From Hyalella azteca (Eukaryota; Arthropoda; Malacostraca; Amphipoda; Hyalellidae), in assembly GCF_000764305.2 (NCBI RefSeq), contig NW_025947153.1, positions 1 through 64,000 of the forward strand: a stretch of 64,000 bases of DNA. The letters are read 5' to 3'. Each line of letters opens with the position of its first letter. Positions within the stretch are counted from its first letter, which is position 1. The notes beneath the pieces are model-generated. The model ran no database searches. It was not told the origin of the DNA and worked only from the letters and a program-made list of their open reading frames with translations. This document shows positions 12,801 to 27,800 of the stretch, piece after piece. A program made the translations under genes and the position numbers.

Positions 12801-15800
12801 ACACACCTGCCCTTTATGTCGTATCCTGCATCAGCTAGTGTAAATACTCAACCCCCACCCTGTCCGCAAGGTATCTCACCAGATATAACTCCTGTATGTT
12901 GTGCACCTGTTCAATCGTCATACGCCTCAAATCGTAGACAAAGTGTTAATGATACTTACCTCATAATGGAGAAGATTAATCAGGAGTGTAATTTCGAGAA
13001 TAAGAATCGGTCAACGCCAAATAATTTGGATGATAGGAGTACTGCTAACACCAGTTTTTCTACGTCCGTGCCTCCTAATCAGGTTGGTACACCAGCCAGT
13101 GAGAAATCGACTGTAATAATACCGTGTCCTCCCTCAAGCAGCTGGCTGCAGTTCTCAGCTCCTGGAAAAGACCTTTTGAATGGAGGATCTACTAGTCTAT
13201 ACAATCCTGGACATCAGCCGGCTAATCATAATTTACACAAACCTGTTTCTCCTGAGGATAGCCCCATTAATGTGGTCGATGATGCTCCGGATCCACTATT
13301 TCCCAATCCTGAGTTCAACATCCCTTCCCTGAATCCCCCCCTTGTGTCACCTAAACTCAAAGAACTGTCCGTCTTAGAAGGTCTCGGAAAGAAAGTTGCT
13401 TCCCAATTAACGTTTTCGAAAGAACAACGGGAAACTCGAACCGTTGCACCAGTTCCCGGTAAAGCTTTAGAAAGTGATTTAGCTTTGAGGCTAGGTCCTG
13501 ACGGAACGTTTTTAGAATCTCAAGGCCATCCTGAGGAGTCGAGTCGACTTAGAAAATTCTTGAAGCGTTATCAGAGAGTATCTGTTGATCAACCTCGTTC
13601 GGAAAGCCACTCTTCGTTCTGTTCCGACGCAACTCCATTCCAAGAAAATTTTCCATTCTTGAAAAATTTGGATGATATTGCTAATCAAGAGAGAAACGAT
13701 TTCTCCGTTGAAAGCTTTGAACAAGCACATTTAAATTTAGAAAATGAATCGACGAGAAATAATGGGGTGCCATCTGACTCAAGAAGCTTTACAACACTTG
13801 CTGAACGCCACATTCGCAGTGAAACCGCTAAACTGGATTCAGTCCATCAGGCAGATCTTGATATCACGGAAAAAGATCTGACAACCACCGAAGGAAGTGT
13901 GGTCGAATCACTAGCGCAGTGTCCACGAGTTAGGGATGTTGCTCAGAGTGATCATTTCCTCATAAATCCTCCTCCGCTTGAAATTTCTTCGACAGCACCT
14001 CAATCGACTTTCACCGAAACTTCTGAATCTGGAATGAGATTTGATCGTTCGATAAGTAGCATACCAGTGAGTATTGTGGATTTCAATGACGGCTCAGGGT
14101 TTGGATCACAGTCGTCTAATTGTGTCTCCAAGGTTTCATACTCGGCTAATCAGGTGTCGGATTGCATCGACACATTCGCATCAACCCAGCTTGTCCAAGC
14201 GAACTCGCATTCTGCCAATGAAACTATTGTTGACTTGCCCTCAGAAAATCTGATTGATGCTAAATCAGCTACGATGCTCAGTAGGGGCTCAGTAATATCA
14301 GAAGCCCTGTCCTCGTCGTCTACCAACAATAATTTATCCGCCATCAATTCATCTGACTCACCATCTTCTTTCTCTGCATCAATTCTTGACCCCCCTATTT
14401 TTCAAACTGAGACTCGAATCGATCATCTTACACAAACTTCTGAATCTAATACAGTTAAGCCTGTTCAAGATGCGTCATGTGAGAACGCCAAAAGTAGTAA
14501 AAACTCCATTTTAGGGCCTTTATCCGCAATTCTCTTAAAAGATGAGGCTTTAATTTTGAACGACGATAGCGATGCCGATTCGTCTTGCAACCTCAAAATG
14601 AGTCGAATATTAGGAAGAAGACGCCACAGCACATCCAGTCATAGTAGCAAATCCCCAGGGTGCGATTCGCGAGCTTTGTCCCCAGCTGTTTCGCAGTTTT
14701 CACTCTCTCCCAAAGAAGGTAATGAAACTGAATTAGACTTGCACGAAAAATCGAAATTGATCCATCTCTCTGACGCTTGTCCACAGAATAAAGAAGACAA
14801 GGAATCTCATCAACTTGCACAGTCTAATAATGATGTTTGCGATGGTAATAATGAAACCGATGCGAATGAAACAGTTCCTAGTGGAGGCTCAATAATTACT
14901 GGAACCGCGTCAACGTTTCAGCAACTCGAATCCAACGAGAAAACACAATCCTATTATTCCGAAACGTTTCCTGTACCCCTCTCTGAAGGCTATATTGACG
15001 CAGGAACAATAAATGACAATGGTCCTCTGAAAACTATCGAGTTGTCGTCAATCAAAGAAACTGAAGTGAACGTGTCTCCAAAATCTCCGCATTTACCATC
15101 TGCTGATTTACAGAGAAGCGAAAGTATATCTAATGAAGGACCCATTGCAGAAAGTGCGTCTTGTGCTCCAACATTGAATCCATCTCAACCCTCATCAGAT
15201 GTGGACACTAGTTCACTTTTAGAAAATGTTGGGATTGTGAATGAACTCAAACATACTCTCAAAACTCCCACTAAAGCTAGTATCAAAGAATTTCCGGAAG
15301 ATTTTCCAATTATTTCTGTTGAAGCTAAGTCCGCCAACCTTGTTAAAAGCAGAAATAAGTCTAAAAAAACGAATGTTAAGTCCAGAAAGCCCCCTAAAAA
15401 GAAAACTTACCTAGTAAGTGATCTGCCCGAGCAAATTGCTCAAAGAACAACTCGGTCCACTAGAGCTGCAGCGAAAGTATCTTATACAGAGTTTTTCGAC
15501 AACGAACCTCCCACGCCAGTTTGTCCTCCAGTTCTTGAACACATTGAAGCTGGAACAATTACAAGCAATGTTCGAGATCATATTCGTCTGATGCAAAATC
15601 CTTCCAAAAAGAAGCGTGGGCGACCAAAGAAAATTGTATCAAATCAACCCCCTGCTCCTACTTCAGCAAAGTATTTATTGGAGGGCCCACCATTGCCAAC
15701 GGAAATTCAAATCGTTACCTCTTCTACGAATCCTACCTCAGCACTACAATTACATGAACAGTCTTCCAATAATTTTGCAAATTCAATATCTAGTGAACCG

Positions 15801-18800
15801 GCTTCGAAGCCTGCAGACGCAAGCTTCAAATTACCGTTACACAAACCTCTCAAGCTCACAATCAAGCGAACACTTAAAGGAGCAGAAGTGAAGTACACTT
15901 CGACAAACGACGAGACTATATTGCACTCGCACGGTACTAAAAATGCCTGGCAACGCGATGAATGCGAGAGTCGAATTTTATTACCGAGGAATCCGCGAGA
16001 TCCTTTAGGCATCAACGACCTGAGTGAGTTCTCTTCTGTGGTCCCAACTCCTGAAAATTTTGACACGGATACCGAAAATATTCCCGTGGCTGATCGACTT
16101 AAAAATTTGAAACAGAGAAGATCCAACAAGTCGCTTTTGAAAATATCGAGGAAATTAGTGAAGCGTTCGATTAGAACACCTGCTCATGATCCCAATTACA
16201 GTTACCTCACTACACCAAACGCTACGCCGCTGCATTTTTCCTCTGGTTATGGAAGTTTCACTCCTGTGTACACTCCTCTTCATCGAATTAGCTACGATGG
16301 CCCTGGATCTACTCCGTTACGAATTCAAGGAGGCGATTTCAAAATCCACCTGGTTAAAAAGCATAAGCCAAGATTGACGATCGGCAACAATCCTAATAAT
16401 TCAATAAAGAAAATCAGGAAAATCCGCAGATCCCCCAAGAAGAAGAACCAAAATGCATTATTCGTCAATGAAAAATCTAAATCAATCGAAGAAGGAAATC
16501 TATTCACATCGTCAAACAGGAACTTCACCGTTGGTGAGGAGTGTCCTCGTCCATTTTCCTGTGTAAAAGGTGGCCGAGACCAGGAGAACGATGCTCTGGT
16601 AGGCGGAAAAACTAACACAGCGTTGGAAACGTCCAGCAACTTACCATCCGAGAAAAAATTTGTCTCGGAAGGACAAGCGAATTCTCTCGATGAAAATTGC
16701 AATGCGACGCATACGAGTTTGGCTGCAGGGAAAGATAAAATAATCCTGAAAATACGTTTGCCAACCAAGTCGCCTGAAATTGACAAATCAATTGCTTCGG
16801 TTTCCTTTACAGAAAGGAACAATGTTTCGGTTCAACTGGTTCCTCCACAGGAACTACATCCTCCAAAGCTACCGCCCCTTATCATCAAGATGGGTCGTGT
16901 TCAGTATACTGGCTCCTCTATCACCACTGAAGAAAATCAAAGTGACCCATGCTCTATAAGCAGAGGTTGTGAAGAGGTATTAAATTCAGAAAATGCTAGA
17001 ATTCATGAAACATCTGCTCAAGAAGAAACGATTGCAACACCTCCAACCGATGATATTCGAGTTCCTTTCCAGATCAATTCAGCGACTGCTGTTCAAAGAA
17101 AAGTAAGTCTACCTCTAAAAGCGGAGCTGAAGAATCAAAGAGCTTCACTGAGACAATCCGCTCCTTTGGAAGAAAACAATGTCTGCATCATAGACAGTTC
17201 AACTGTTTGCGATGTAAACAAGAAACTTGCTCCACTTTCTCAGTTAACTTGCAATAATAATGAAGCGATCCCACAACGTGAAATTCCAACTCTCAACGCA
17301 CGGCCCCTGGACAGTATTGAAAAAGAATTAGCAGCAATTGTTGGAGACCCTTATTTGACACCAAGGCATGAAATTCAATCTACCTGCTGTGTGAGCACTT
17401 CTCAAAAAACAACAGGTACTCCAGACATTTTGCACAGCCAAAAGAAAGATACTTCTTCTGAAATGGATAATTTTGAGTTACACTTAGCAGCCATTGATGA
17501 TTCTCATGTTCGTACGAAGGATGGCTTGCACCGTCAAAAGGCAAAACTGGTAGCAATTCTTTTAGATAAAACAACCGAGTATGCAAACTCTCAACTGCCT
17601 TCTTGTGACCATGAATGTAGGATCCAAGCGCAGGAACTCCGTTCTTTCGATGTAGTAAATACAACAACTTCAACCAGCAATGCAATGGTTTCAGGTTCAA
17701 GAAACTCCATTCCGGAAGCAATTGTCCTTCCGAAGAATTCTGATCATATGTCAGTGACAGAAAACACAACCCTAAATACTCTACGGCAAGAAAATGAAAT
17801 TTCTCAAAATGCTCTCGCCACTCCAGTGGCTGATTTCAAACTGCATAACGACCCTAAAGTGGTTGTTCAAAATTTGAGCTCAAATGAAATCAATTCTCTT
17901 CAAAATCGTATGCAAATAACTCCCGAAATGGAACATAAAAAGCTTCCTCAATCACCTCCAAAGTTGCGAAATAAGAATAATGTCCCTCAGAAAGATGTTC
18001 CATCTGAAAAAGAATTCTCGAGAGCAACGAAGAGGATTTTCACTGACGGTGAGGTAGAATCTAGTAGACGATCTTCATGCCCTGGCAAAATCCGAAAAAT
18101 AATGGCTGAAAGAGACCGTCAAAGGGAACTTGGGACTCACAATGAGTATGAATTTCGCGAAGAAACTGAAATTGTGTCGGTCAGTGGTGAGTCTTCCAGT
18201 GACCTTAGTTTACAGGTTAGAGATATAGGACTTGCTAATTCCATCAGAGAAAACATGCCCGATTCCAATAAGACGGTTAAAACTAATCGAACTGTAAGCA
18301 CATCATTGGCAAGTAACTCTCAGATTCTAAAAACCCAAAGTAAAAAGAGAAAATCTGATTTGCCCGGCCCTAATTCAGATGTCAACTCGCAGGCTTCCGA
18401 ACGTCAATCAAACTTAGATAACTCAGAGAAAAAATCTCCTAGGAAGAGAAGAAGAATATGTTCGATCAAAAGTGATATAAAATTGAAAATGAAATCAAAA
18501 CTACCCGAGAGTAATTTGGACGTATTACCCGTTGCCAAGCCATTGGAAGGGAAATCGGTTTTCAACTCAGGGGGTTCGGTATCTGTGCCTCCGTGTGATC
18601 TGGAAGTTTGTAGTGCTGCATCAATTAATGTAGATCAGGACAATATTTCTCGTAGCAATCGTGATGATAGTCTGAGAACTGAGAGTGGAAATGTGGCGTC
18701 GACACCCGCAAACAACTGCACAAGTTGTTCGCCTTCGTTGGGACATCAATGGGCTTTCCAGTTGGGAGATTCTATCGATGAAAACGCTACCGATTACAAG

Positions 18801-21800
18801 GATTCATTGTTTAACTTGAGTTACATGACACCTCGGCCCGATTGCGGTGAAAACAACTTCCTCCCGGTATCTGGATCTCTGGGTAAGTAACAGTTTCATT
18901 TGTAACTATTACTTTCACTGTGCACTATCGTACATCTTAATTCTTGCTTTTAATTTTTGAATTGCATAATTAATTTACTTATATTCATGAGCATTTTTAA
19001 TTGTTATTGCTCCCTACTCTTCTGTAGGTATGAACTGGAACTGAAGAATAATGTGCATTAACTGACTAGATTGTTATAAGTTTAGATGGTTTTATCATTT
19101 GTATTGCTTTCTTGCATAATTTTTAATCTTGTCTCATCTTTTTTCTTGCATTGTTGCATAATTTTTCTTGCATTGTTGCATCATTTTTACTGCATTGCTG
19201 CAGGGCAAACTCCCAACTATCGAAGCTCTCCTGGCTCCCCCGCCTCTGCTGCGGCAGAAGCTCCAATGGAAGACACTTCAGCTAGCGAACGCAGACTGCC
19301 TCGGTCAGTTATCATGCTATTTTCTTGGGTTAATGATCTTCAATGAAATAGATATTAATTTTCCCTAAATAACAATTTATTTGAATCATTAGATATATTT
19401 ACACTTCATACCTTTTATTAGCACAAAGCTTTCACAAATGTGAAAAGGAATGTTCGTTCAAAATGACAAATGATGTTACACGAATGGAATACACAGTTGA
19501 GGGTCATTGAGGTGGACTACTAAATTCAAAATATCTAGAAAATATTTTAAAACACATCAGTCTCAATGGATGAAATGGGATTTAGAAACCACGTTAGATT
19601 GTGCCTCTCACCTCAAATTTCTCGATTCAATTTTTTTCTCACAAAACACGTGTGAATAGAATTCGTCTCCGCACATAGTTAATTTTTTTCCTTTGAAAAT
19701 CTAATATATCGCACATATGTGTATAGGTAATTTCGGTCATGAACAAAGTGATGTTTTCTTTATAGCTTACAGATCCATGGAAGGTGCTAGTCGACGATCT
19801 TTTGGCTCTTTTCCTTCGTTCCCCTCGGAGGTTTCCCTAAAATTTGAAATGTTCTCTTTACAAAATTTATGACACTTCTTCTCGTCCTGAGATCCAGGCC
19901 TACTTAATACTGTACATATAAATACACTATTTCATTTCATTCTCCTTGTGTTGTTGAACATCGCTTGAGTGAGCGCGTGCTATGATCTTTGTTGCAGCAG
20001 TTAACGACGGGTAAATGAATCACTTTGAAGTCTTTGCTTCCTGTCAGGCAGAAACTGAGACTGCAGTTAAAATCATTACTTTCGGGTCATCGAGGCATCT
20101 AGACTTGGCTTAGCTTTCTGCTCCAGTCTCCCTTTAATGGAACGTTTAACAACCGTGGCGTGATTTGCATTATTTTGAAACTAAATTACATCTAGAAAAT
20201 ATTTTAAAACACATCAGTCTCAATGGATGAAATGGGATTTAGAAACCACGTTAGATTGTGCCTCTCACCTCAAATTTCTCGATTCAATTTTTTTCTCACA
20301 AAACACGTGTGAATAGAATTCGTCTCCGCACATAGTTAATTTTTTTCCTTTGAAAATCTAATATATCGCACATATGTGTATAGGTAATTTCGGTCATGAA
20401 CAAAGTGATGTTTTCTTTATAGCTTACAGATCCATGGAAGGTGCTAGTCGACGATCTTTTGGCTCTTTTCCTTCGTTCCCCTCGGAGGTTTCCCTAAAAT
20501 TTGAAATGTTCTCTTTACAAAATTTATGACACTTCTTCTCGACCTGAGATCCAGGCCTACTTAATACTGTACATATAAATACACTATTTCATTTCATTCT
20601 CCTTGTGTTGTTGAACATCGCTTGAGTGAGCGCGTGCTATGATCTTTGTTGCAGCAGTTAACGACGGGTAAATGAATCACTTTGAAGTCTTTGCTTCCTG
20701 TCAGGCAGAAACTGAGACTGCAGTTAAAATCATTACTTTCGGGTCATCGAGGCATCTAGACTTGGCTTAGCTTTCTGCTCCAGTCTCCCTTTAATGGAAC
20801 GTCTAACAACCGTGGCGTGATTTGCATTATTTTGAAACTAAATTACCATTATGCCTTTTTGATGACCAGAAATTCTTTTCACTACACGCTCAGTTGCTAC
20901 TACTACAGTAGCCGCACATAATCATACAAAATATTGGTAGTCAGGAAGATTTTTCCGGTTCCTGCGAATGTTAAAGCCGAATTAAATAGTATCTTCCCCG
21001 AAGCCCGTTTCTTAGGAACGGAGGCTGATAAACCAGACACCATTTGCGCTTGAGATAATGGCTCGGGCCAAATTTCGTATTTGAGTAGTTGCAGGAACTA
21101 CACAATAAGGCGACACGGGTGTTGTCAACTAAAATTTGGTCTAAAAATCACCGCTTTTGCCAATATCTACAATTACAATGCGCTTCCAGCTAAACCTAAT
21201 GTTTATTGGCTTCAGCAATGTTAAAACAACAAGATTCAGCCCAATCGTGCTGATCTTTAAGCGCTGTCTGAGAGCTCTACATCAAAAATGGAATTTGATG
21301 TTGCTCCCGAAAAGCGCTCTATAAACAGCGTGTTATAACTGTCAGACTGGTATTTTCAGGACGTGCTATCTCCGCAACTCTCGTTTCTTTATTTTCTTAA
21401 TGTCGGTGACTTTATGGTTATTCACTGTCTGGTGGCATCGGTTTGTCGATTGCCTGTGATCTTAACTTCGCCTTGTTCGAAAAAATTCGGCGTAAAAAGG
21501 AACTGCCCGACTGAGGTTTCAGTAGCTGGGCATTATACGAAATATTGTACGGTGTACACGATTTTCATTGGACGGCAATCAGAAAAGGCTACCATCGTTC
21601 GTGTGAAAATCTAACGCCTCAGCTCCGAAGAAGAAAGGATCTAACCGGTGATTGGTCACAAACCCAGCATCTATCCGTGCAAAGTGCTGGCTGGTTCGGC
21701 ACCCCCTGAGCTTCTGAGCTCTGTTGAAAGAATATTTGGAATATAATCATAAACTTCTTGGTTCGTTGTGAACCGTGGACGTCATTCACCATTAGCCGCC

Positions 21801-24800
21801 CGCATTCATTTCAATAATCTCATGTGCATCCTGAAAGCCACATCTGGCGTAGCCGCCTTAGTAACATCGATTTCGGACCTTATGGCCCTTTTCGGACACG
21901 GGTCGTCTGCCGAAGACCACCACTGCCCGGAATGTAATGGACCATCATGATTCCTGCCTTCCGCAACGTAGCCTTCAACACTTCTGGACAATCATATCTT
22001 ATAATCTGGGCCGTGTGTCGAACCAGCCTTCGGTCGAACGGCCACTCGTCGAAGGACGATAAATTTTGGTACAGAATTATGCTATCTGAAACCTAAGCAC
22101 AGATTAGGTGAACGTAAAATTACGTAATTTAACGATGCCCGGAAGTCATATTCGATCCGCGGCCTGCTGGTGCATGGCTGGTTTTATGCAAGGCCGGAGA
22201 ACAAAGCCGAATGATTCACGGCTGATGGTAGATGTCCGGAGAGATCCAAGGCGTTCGATTTAGGGCTTATTGGTGGTGCACGGCTGCGCTCCCTCCACTA
22301 TGAGACTGTACGCCTGAAAAACTTTTTTTTTTACTCCTGACTAATTAAGCCCCGTCCACACGCTCAAACTTATCGTCAGTCTTGCATGTCATGCCAGGTT
22401 TGACCGATTTTGACGGAAGACCGAAGAGCGTCCACAGGTTCAAACTTCCCCTTTCCTTCAGTCTTGTGCGCTCGCGGCAACGGAGGAGCTAGTGCTGCTC
22501 GCTGCTGTGATCGCGGTTCGTGCCACCAAAATTAGGTTAAAGCGATGCAAACGTACGCGGTGGTCCCGAAAATGGCTTGAAAAATACTACAATGAGGGAT
22601 AGACAGCATCCCTATCACCGCCAGAGCGCATTGACGACTTCATTTTGGCACATTATTTTCGATAAAGAGTTTATTTTCTTCGCTACAAAGTCTTTGTTTG
22701 CTGTAGGATCAACTTCTTTGCACTTAGCAATCAATGCCTCCTAGGCCAGTGCTCTCTTGTTCGTGTCACTGTAGCTTTTTGATGAATTTATCACAAACAA
22801 AGGAAACTACGATATAATTCGACTCGCCAAAATAAATCGTGAAACTAATGTTGGCTATCTTGAGATATGAAAAACTAGAGCTAGCGAGGAACAATGTCAC
22901 AGCTCTCAACAGCAACATAGATTGAGATAGCGTAAGAGTTTAACCAATTAGTCGGTTGCCCGTCCTCACACTCAAACTTATCGTCAGTCTTGCATGAGCC
23001 CAAAGGTCTCGCCCGCCGCCTTTTCCAGGTTTGTCAAACCTCAAGCTCCGGTCACCCGACATGCAAGCCGTCAAACTTTGAGCATCCACACGCTCCGTCT
23101 TGTCGGTCAATCCTGGCATGACATGCGAGACTGACGATAAGTTTGAGCGTGTGGACGGGGGTCTCGATCCCAGCGCATGTGCGTAGTGGAAACGCGCACG
23201 CCACATTTGAAGCCCAGCCATGGGGCTTAAGGTACACGAGCCGACTAAATGCATCGATTAGTTGAGTCGACTAGTGGACTCAATTAATATTTGTGATGAT
23301 TAACGTCTTCAGGGGCGACTGGCTGGTGCATTGCACGCAAAGCAGCTAAGTTGTTTCAAGCCAGTCAAGACTCAAGTGAGCCCAGTAGCGCCTCGGCTTT
23401 CATAGTGAGCATAACTGCGTCGCTCTTTCTTGCTTGTCTCTTAGCCGCTGTAGTATGCACAACTGTGGAGCTCTCGCTTGCTTCCACCATGCAGTTACTC
23501 GACAACTCCCAACGTCGCACTGGCGGACTTGCCGGACTGTACCCGGTGTACCGTAAACACTCTCCTCGTGTATAGGCTCTCAGCCGGCGAAACTGTAGTC
23601 GAATCAACTAATCGACGCGACCAGTCGCTCCGTGTATAAACACCATTGTTCTCAGGCCAGTCACAATCGTTCCGAATCAGTACCGTAGTGAAAAAGGGCC
23701 TTTAAGCCCCGTCCACACACTCAAACTTATCGTCAGTCTTGCATGTCATGCNTGGTTCAGTTACAAGGAAAAGTTCTCGAACACATATTACTGAACTTCG
23801 TGCAAGAACTTTTATCAAAATTTAGCTCGCGTTTAGGTCGTGTGATTTTCATACAACCTAAACTTACACTTCATTAACAAGTAATGCGGCTATACGGATT
23901 TAAATTCGCATAGTTACACGAATTTGACAAATTTTTAGGCATGACCTTCGTAAGAAATATCTAAATTGTTAAAGGACAAATGTCGAAGACTTCGACACGT
24001 TCCTGAACAGGTCGTCGTTTTTAATCGAAATAGACATCAAAATGACTAACGCTGTGTGACCTGATGAGAGCCTCATAATTACACAGTTTCTGGAGACCGA
24101 ACGGTTGTTTAAAAGCCGAAAATTTTCTAAACCACCTCAAACATTGGGTAGAATAATTTCAGAAATCTATCTACAAGTCTACCCTATGCAAGCCTTTCTA
24201 CAACGCAAGTCTTTCTATTTTTCGATGTTGTAAGATCGAAAAGCAGGCTTCTGAAAGACTTCAACTCGTAGCAACGACTCTCTGAAAAAAAAAAAATCGA
24301 GTAAGATAATTGTTATACGAGGGTCATCTGGAAAGTAGTACCCGTTTGGGAATTAAACAAAAGGAAGTAAATATTAACAAATGTAAACATGTTTATTGAA
24401 AAGAACATGTATTACACTACTTCTCTACGTAATCTCCGGACAAATTTAAGCATTCGTCGTATCGTGTCACGAGTTTTTGTATAGTACCAGTGTCATATTA
24501 CTCCGCCGCCAGTGTTTCTGGGATCGGCAAGGTGTACTGCTCATCGATTTCATGACCCGTGGATACACAATCAATGCCAATGCATATTGTGCAACATTGT
24601 CTACTGGCGTCATTCTACTGCACGATAATGCCAGGCCGCATACAGCTCGGATAACACAACTTCTCCAAAAAATTCAAGTGGGAAATTTTCGAACATCCAC
24701 CCTACAGTCTGGACTTGGCTCCTTCAGATTTTATCTGTTTACGAAACTCGAGGATATCGTGGCAGGGACAAAGTTTCAAAATGACGAAGAACTGAAAGAA

Positions 24801-27800
24801 CACGTGACTGCGTGTCTCAATACACTGGCGGCGGAGTAATATGACACTGGTATACAAAAACTCGTGACACGATACGACAAATGCTTAAATTTGTCCAGAG
24901 ATTATGTAGAGAAGTAGTGTAATACATGTTCTTTTCAATAAACATGTTTAAATTTGTTAATATTTACTTCCTTTTGTTCAATTCCCAAACGGGTACTACT
25001 TTCCGGATGACCCTCGTACAATACATTCTCTGGTCGTCGATCGAACTTGCATTAGTGAATATTTTTTGCCACACTATCCCAATACCTCTCTCTGACTTGT
25101 ACTACTGAGTATGATGTACTAAATCTCGACATTCTTACCAAGAGTGATCGAATTTGTTTCAGTTTAGCTCATCTGTGATGTCTTCCCATTTATATATTAT
25201 CATACGAATCTCAGTGGGGCATGAACAACAACAATCGACAAGAACTCAACTTTCGGAATCTCGTAAATTTTCAATATGTAATCGGATTGCTAGCTTCAGT
25301 AGCTTGTACATCTTCATCCAGATTCTTGAAAGAATGGAAATACATTGTTAGAAGAGTAGGACTCTAACTGGATCAAAACTATTTTTATTTTGAAATTTGG
25401 CATGTCTGCTTATTCCAATTACGAGTTGATTGTTTTTTATTTTGTTTTCAATGCAATCAAATTGTTGCTGGTTTTACTGCAGCATTATAATATGAAAAAG
25501 CGTAATGGAGGCCAGATGTCAGTATTTGTGTCTAAGTCATACAGCATTTAAATGCATTTAATGTGTAAAATGTGTAGAGTGTAAAGTGGCGTATTCTTTT
25601 AGTGTCAAAATGAACGCTACCGTTGAGCTTTGCGTATCCACTTTTTTAGAATATGGAAATTTCATGGGACGAATTATTTTCATTATTCTCATTAAAACGG
25701 TACATTGACTATAGCGGCTAATCAGAATATTGTTGACTGCGTTGCTTAATGGTTCTTCGTTTGATATTGCAGATATCCAACTAATGGAGTGGCCCAGTTT
25801 GGAGAAAAAGACTTGCCACTCACTTCTGTTCTTGAAGTTGGTGTCGTGCAAAAACCAGCATCAGATGTCAGCGCGGCTGATGCCGAACCTTCCGATCCTG
25901 ACAACAGCGAGGCCGGCAAGAACCGATCCACAGTCATCAAGGGTTTGAATCTGGAGGATGCTTCAGTGAACCTTACTGCATCCACAACTTCGGTAGCCGA
26001 GGAGTCGGCTGCAGAATCAGAAGCTCAGGCCGCAAATATCGGCAATGAGCGAATCTTAGATAATAACAGTGATGTAAGAGTAGGACCAGTTTCTCAGCCT
26101 TCAGCTGAGTCGCAGAAAGCTCTATCAGTTGTCCCGGCTTGTGTTGCGAGTACGTTGACTACTAATAGCGCCGTTGCCCTCGACGATAAAGCTAATGCGC
26201 CTGTCAACAGGGCTGATGTAGTCAACGTTAACACTGAATGTGTTTTAGATTTAATTTCTAAGCCTAACAAAGTTCCTAGTGTAAGGAGTGCAGCATCTGG
26301 TTTAGCAATAAGTTCTGTTTATTCGTTGAGTGTTCATTCTTCCAGTGATTCTACTAATGGTCGCACCATGTTTACGAAAGCGTCTCGAAAGCAATACTTT
26401 TCTTTATCGACTGACAGTTCCAACGACTGTGATGACGATCATGTCGCATTTAACCGGCCTTCCATGATCACTCAAAATTTTTCTGAAAGTGTGAGTGATG
26501 ACGGAAGTATGCTGTCTAATGCCACATCAAACGAACAAGCCAAGACAAGATGTAAAACCAAATCAGACTCCGACTTAAAAACACACAACAGGGTAAGCGG
26601 AAACGACGTAGTACGCAGTAAAATTTCTGCTATTAATTCTTCGACTGCTGATGAAAGTGATGCACCTGCGAATTCGAAAGCCAATTTGCGTTGTCCAGAA
26701 AACAATCCTGATAAAGAATGTGGCGATACCGTTCTTTTCTCGAAACCAGATGAATCTATCCAGTGTTCGAAACTTAGTCTCAATCAAACTACTGCATCGT
26801 CGACAAGTGAGACTACTGCAGTTGAAGTAAATCCTGAACGCGCTATCGAATCTGCTTCAGGTACAGAGGCCTCCACAGCAAATAGCAAACTTAGCAAATT
26901 TGCTGAATTCCCTGATAATCCCAGCTCTGGCTCTGACGGAAAAACGTATGATAGTGGAAATCACGATAAACTCGTGTTAGTAGACGTTCCTATGATTTCA
27001 GATGCTGCATCGGATGATATGTCCGAGGGAGTCAAGTCCTCAGGCCGTGTCAAATATATAACCGAAAAGAAAGACAATTTCCAAGGAACTAAAGGTAGAT
27101 CTGATGACTCTATACGCAAGACAGCAAACCTGCGTGGGATCGTTCCAGTAACACGTGTGGTGAGTGCATCTCAATTCGCATCAGAGGCCCGACTAACTAA
27201 ATGTATCGTCAGACTTAAACTTCTCAAAAAATCCCAAATGGAAAGTGCTGTGAATGCAAGCACTGTTGCCGCCACAGAGAAATTTCTCAGTAGTGATAAT
27301 TTCGGAGGTTCCTCTTGTGCCAGTAGTGCACAGAGACATACTCTTCTTGGGCTCACTGACGTTCAGAAGCAACTTGATGTTACACCCAAAGACATGAAGA
27401 AGCATGCCGAGGTTCTTGAGGAGGGGTCTGCTGAGGCTCTTGATCAGGGGTCTACTGGAGCACTTAAGGAGGGGTCTGCTGAGGCTCTTGCGGAGGAGTC
27501 TGATGAGGGGCCCTCTGAGGCTCTTGATAAGGGGCCTGTTGAATTTTCTTCTCCAGTCACCCCTGATACGAAAGCAAAGTCGCCTCTATCGCCCAAATCA
27601 ATTTCAGTGAATGAGCCTCCAGTGTCATCGCAGAGTCTTGACATTGGAAAATCTGTTGCTCAGCGTGAGAAAATAAATAATAATTCTCGAAAAAGTTCAA
27701 TGTCTGCTGATAACTTTACATCTGAGGCCGCTGCACAACAATCAGACCTTCCGGTGAATATTTTGCCTGCTACCTCAGTGAATGACGATCACTTAGAGCA

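Noticed and set aside
22940..23254. 104-codon antisense ORF and neighbours in intron 6
   Set aside because: These lie in the Harbinger-like and TIR elements; similar out-of-frame ORFs recur in the second copies and carry disrupting indels.
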